From Chlorobiota bacterium (GTDB taxonomy: Bacteria > Bacteroidota > Bacteroidia > Bacteroidales > F082): DNA of 54,984 nt. This document shows, piece by piece, positions 53,620 through 54,984 of the stretch. Numbering within the stretch: the stretch's first letter is position 1; the number at the start of each line of letters is the position of its first letter. The notes beneath the pieces were generated by a model. It ran no database searches. It saw only the letters and a list, made by a program, of their open reading frames with translations, and was not told the DNA's origin. The position numbers were made by a program, and so were the translations under genes. The stretch lies in contig JAADIS010000151.1 of assembly GCA_013151215.1 (NCBI GenBank), forward strand, positions 1 through 54,984, read 5' to 3'.

Positions 53620-54984
53620 TTATAAAATTACAAATTTTCCTGTAGTTTTCTGCTTAAGCGCTCTAAGTGTATAAAAATAAACCCCCGGATTCAAACCCGA
53701 GGTATTATAAACCACCTGCCCCCGCTTTGCCATAAGATCAAAGCCGCGCACAAGTTTCCCCGAGCTGCTAAAGACGGAAAGCTTGCCGCTTGTGTTTCCT
53801 GAAGGCAATGTGTAGGCAAAAGTTATCCTTTCGTTTGTAGGATTGGGAAAAACTTCCACACTTAGGTTTTCTCCCGAACTCTCGGGATTATTTTCAATTA
53901 TCCCAACGGTAGAGTCGTAAAGCTCGACTATTCTCAAATCGGGCCACATCTGACCTGCGCACTGCCAAGCATCTGTGTCAGTGCCCAGGCATATCACGTA
54001 ATTATAATCGCCCTTTTGGTAAACGCCTCTGTAAAGTGACTCTAGTCCTGTCCCGCCGTAGCAATACTGCCATGTTAATTGCCCGAGGCTGTCAATCTTG
54101 GCAAACCAGACGTCATCGTAAATACCGGTATCTATACCATGGTATCCCTCAACGTCCCCGTCGTCCGAGGCGGTGGTGCCAACTATCATATAGCCGCCGT
54201 CGGTGGTGGGGAATATATCGCGGGCCCATTCAAGGTATAGACCACCAAGACAGTTCTGCCATAGCAGGTTTCCTTGCTTGTCAACTTTAAAAACCCAAAT
54301 ATCATGCCCATAATCCATATTGCCTGGTACCCCGTGAAAACCGCTGACATCCCCGTCGTTGGACATAGTAGTTGAAAGACAAATATAACCATCGTCTGTT
54401 TCCAGAATATTTGAGCCTTCATCAAGGTAGTGACCTCCATAACATTGTTGCCACTCGATGTTTCTTAACGAATCCAGTTTAACTACCCAAACATCTACAT
54501 ATCCACCTCCCGGAGTGCCATGGTAATTGCAAGTAGTATCAAAATTTCCTCCGCCTATTCCTTCGGTGCTGCCAATCACGATGTACCCACCATCTTGTGT
54601 TTCTATTATACTTCCTCCACTCTCGCCTCCCTCGCCTCCAAGGCTGAAGTCCCATTCGGTCTCGCCATCGGAGTTTAGCTTTATCAGCCATAAATCCCAG
54701 GAACCGTTGGGGTTGCTTACGTCTCCATCGGGTGAATTACTAAGACTTAGAACAATTAGACCTCCATCATCTGTTACTTCCATATCGCGAGTCCAGTCGA
54801 TAAGGCTGCCGCCATGGACGCCCTCCCACAATATGTCGCCCTCTTTATTGATCTGGAGGGTCCAGATATTGCTGTGGCCAGGCCAGGGATTGTCGCTGAT
54901 GTCGCCATCCGAGGATTTTGTTTCGGAAGTTATATAGAAAATAGAGTCATTTAAATCTATAATATCAATAAAATTTCCATCTGC
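53620..54984 (-). CDS. Secreted repeat protein with type IX sorting domain (partial, N-terminus outside)
   Basis: The frame is open to the right window edge, so at least 454 residues are present and the start is missing. An apparent start at a TTG near 54831 is only where the frame first offers a start codon. About five degenerate repeats of 60-70 residues share DGDVS, HG, DIWV or DVWFAKID, and WQ(N/Q)C(L/Y)GG motifs. This is the pattern of beta-propeller-like domains in Bacteroidota surface proteins. The C-terminus (VEVFPNPTNERITFAYTLPS, ending GKFVIL) is a type IX sorting domain. Function is unknown; cell-surface display is likely. Confidence 0.82.
   Translation of the reverse strand, partial: ADGNFIDIIDLNDSIFYITSETKSSDGDISDNPWPGHSNIWTLQINKEGDILWEGVHGGSLIDWTRDMEVTDDGGLIVLSLSNSPDGDVSNPNGSWDLWLIKLNSDGETEWDFSLGGEGGESGGSIIETQDGGYIVIGSTEGIGGGNFDTTCNYHGTPGGGYVDVWVVKLDSLRNIEWQQCYGGHYLDEGSNILETDDGYICLSTTMSNDGDVSGFHGVPGNMDYGHDIWVFKVDKQGNLLWQNCLGGLYLEWARDIFPTTDGGYMIVGTTASDDGDVEGYHGIDTGIYDDVWFAKIDSLGQLTWQYCYGGTGLESLYRGVYQKGDYNYVICLGTDTDAWQCAGQMWPDLRIVELYDSTVGIIENNPESSGENLSVEVFPNPTNERITFAYTLPSGNTSGKLSVFSSSGKLVRGFDLMAKRGQVVYNTSGLNPGVYFYTLRALKQKTTGKFVIL

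Overview
The window comes from a Bacteroidota genome, most likely class Bacteroidia; I cannot place it lower from sequence alone. The evidence is several type IX secretion genes (PorV, two PorU-type sortases, PorP/SprF, GldJ), two secreted proteins with type IX C-terminal sorting domains, a lipobox-bearing TamA homologue (TamL type), and recurrent TAnnTTTG -7 promoter boxes at sensible distances upstream of genes on both strands. Core genes are of moderate GC. Two stretches are clearly different: an AT-rich restriction-modification cassette (8.5-11.6 kb) and a GC-rich GIY-YIG reading frame (17.0-17.2 kb).

Layout. 1-2.4 kb: glycogen genes on the minus strand (glycosyltransferase cut by the window edge, GH133 debranching enzyme). 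2.6-7.7 kb: secreted S9 and lipoprotein M13 peptidases. 7.7-8.5 kb: gene-free spacer. 8.5-11.6 kb: cassette of HTH controller, cytosine-C5 methyltransferase and two putative nucleases. 11.7-16.8 kb: M16 peptidase, acyltransferase, multi-pass membrane protein. 16.9-17.5 kb: tRNA-Val locus carrying a 350-bp GIY-YIG insertion and an array of tRNA 5' halves. 17.8-24.6 kb: unknown secreted protein, KAS III-like synthase, TamL-type outer-membrane protein, RecD-like helicase. 24.7-36.9 kb: ispF, porV, two tandem porU genes, then divergently PorP/SprF and gldJ. 37.1-41.1 kb: murF, anmK, nhaD. 41.5-45.6 kb: exbB-exbD-tonB, folC, a TylF-type methyltransferase. 45.6-47.2 kb: small AT-rich accessory patch with a CarboxypepD_reg-like protein and a toxin-antitoxin pair whose toxin has a premature stop. 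47.3-50.8 kb: amn, holA, acyl-CoA ligase. 51-51.3 kb: tandem 87-bp repeats. 51.5-55 kb: wecB and two secreted proteins with C-terminal sorting domains.

How the genes fit together. PorV and PorU act at the outer membrane, where C-terminal sorting signals are cleaved and cargo is anchored; the two proteins at the right edge look like substrates of that machine. PorP/SprF and GldJ belong to the same apparatus, but its core (GldK/L/M/N, SprA) is not in the window. TamL belongs to envelope biogenesis, MurF and AnmK to wall synthesis and recycling, ExbBD-TonB to energised outer-membrane transport.

The most unusual signals are (1) the tRNA-Val locus, where a 70-bp direct repeat made of the 3' part of the tRNA plus its terminator flanks a tiny GIY-YIG frame almost exactly, with tandem tRNA 5'-half fragments upstream of the intact tRNA; (2) two adjacent full-length PorU paralogues that both keep the His/Cys dyad; (3) a restriction-modification operon with two different candidate nucleases; (4) a ParE-like toxin frame broken by one amber codon.
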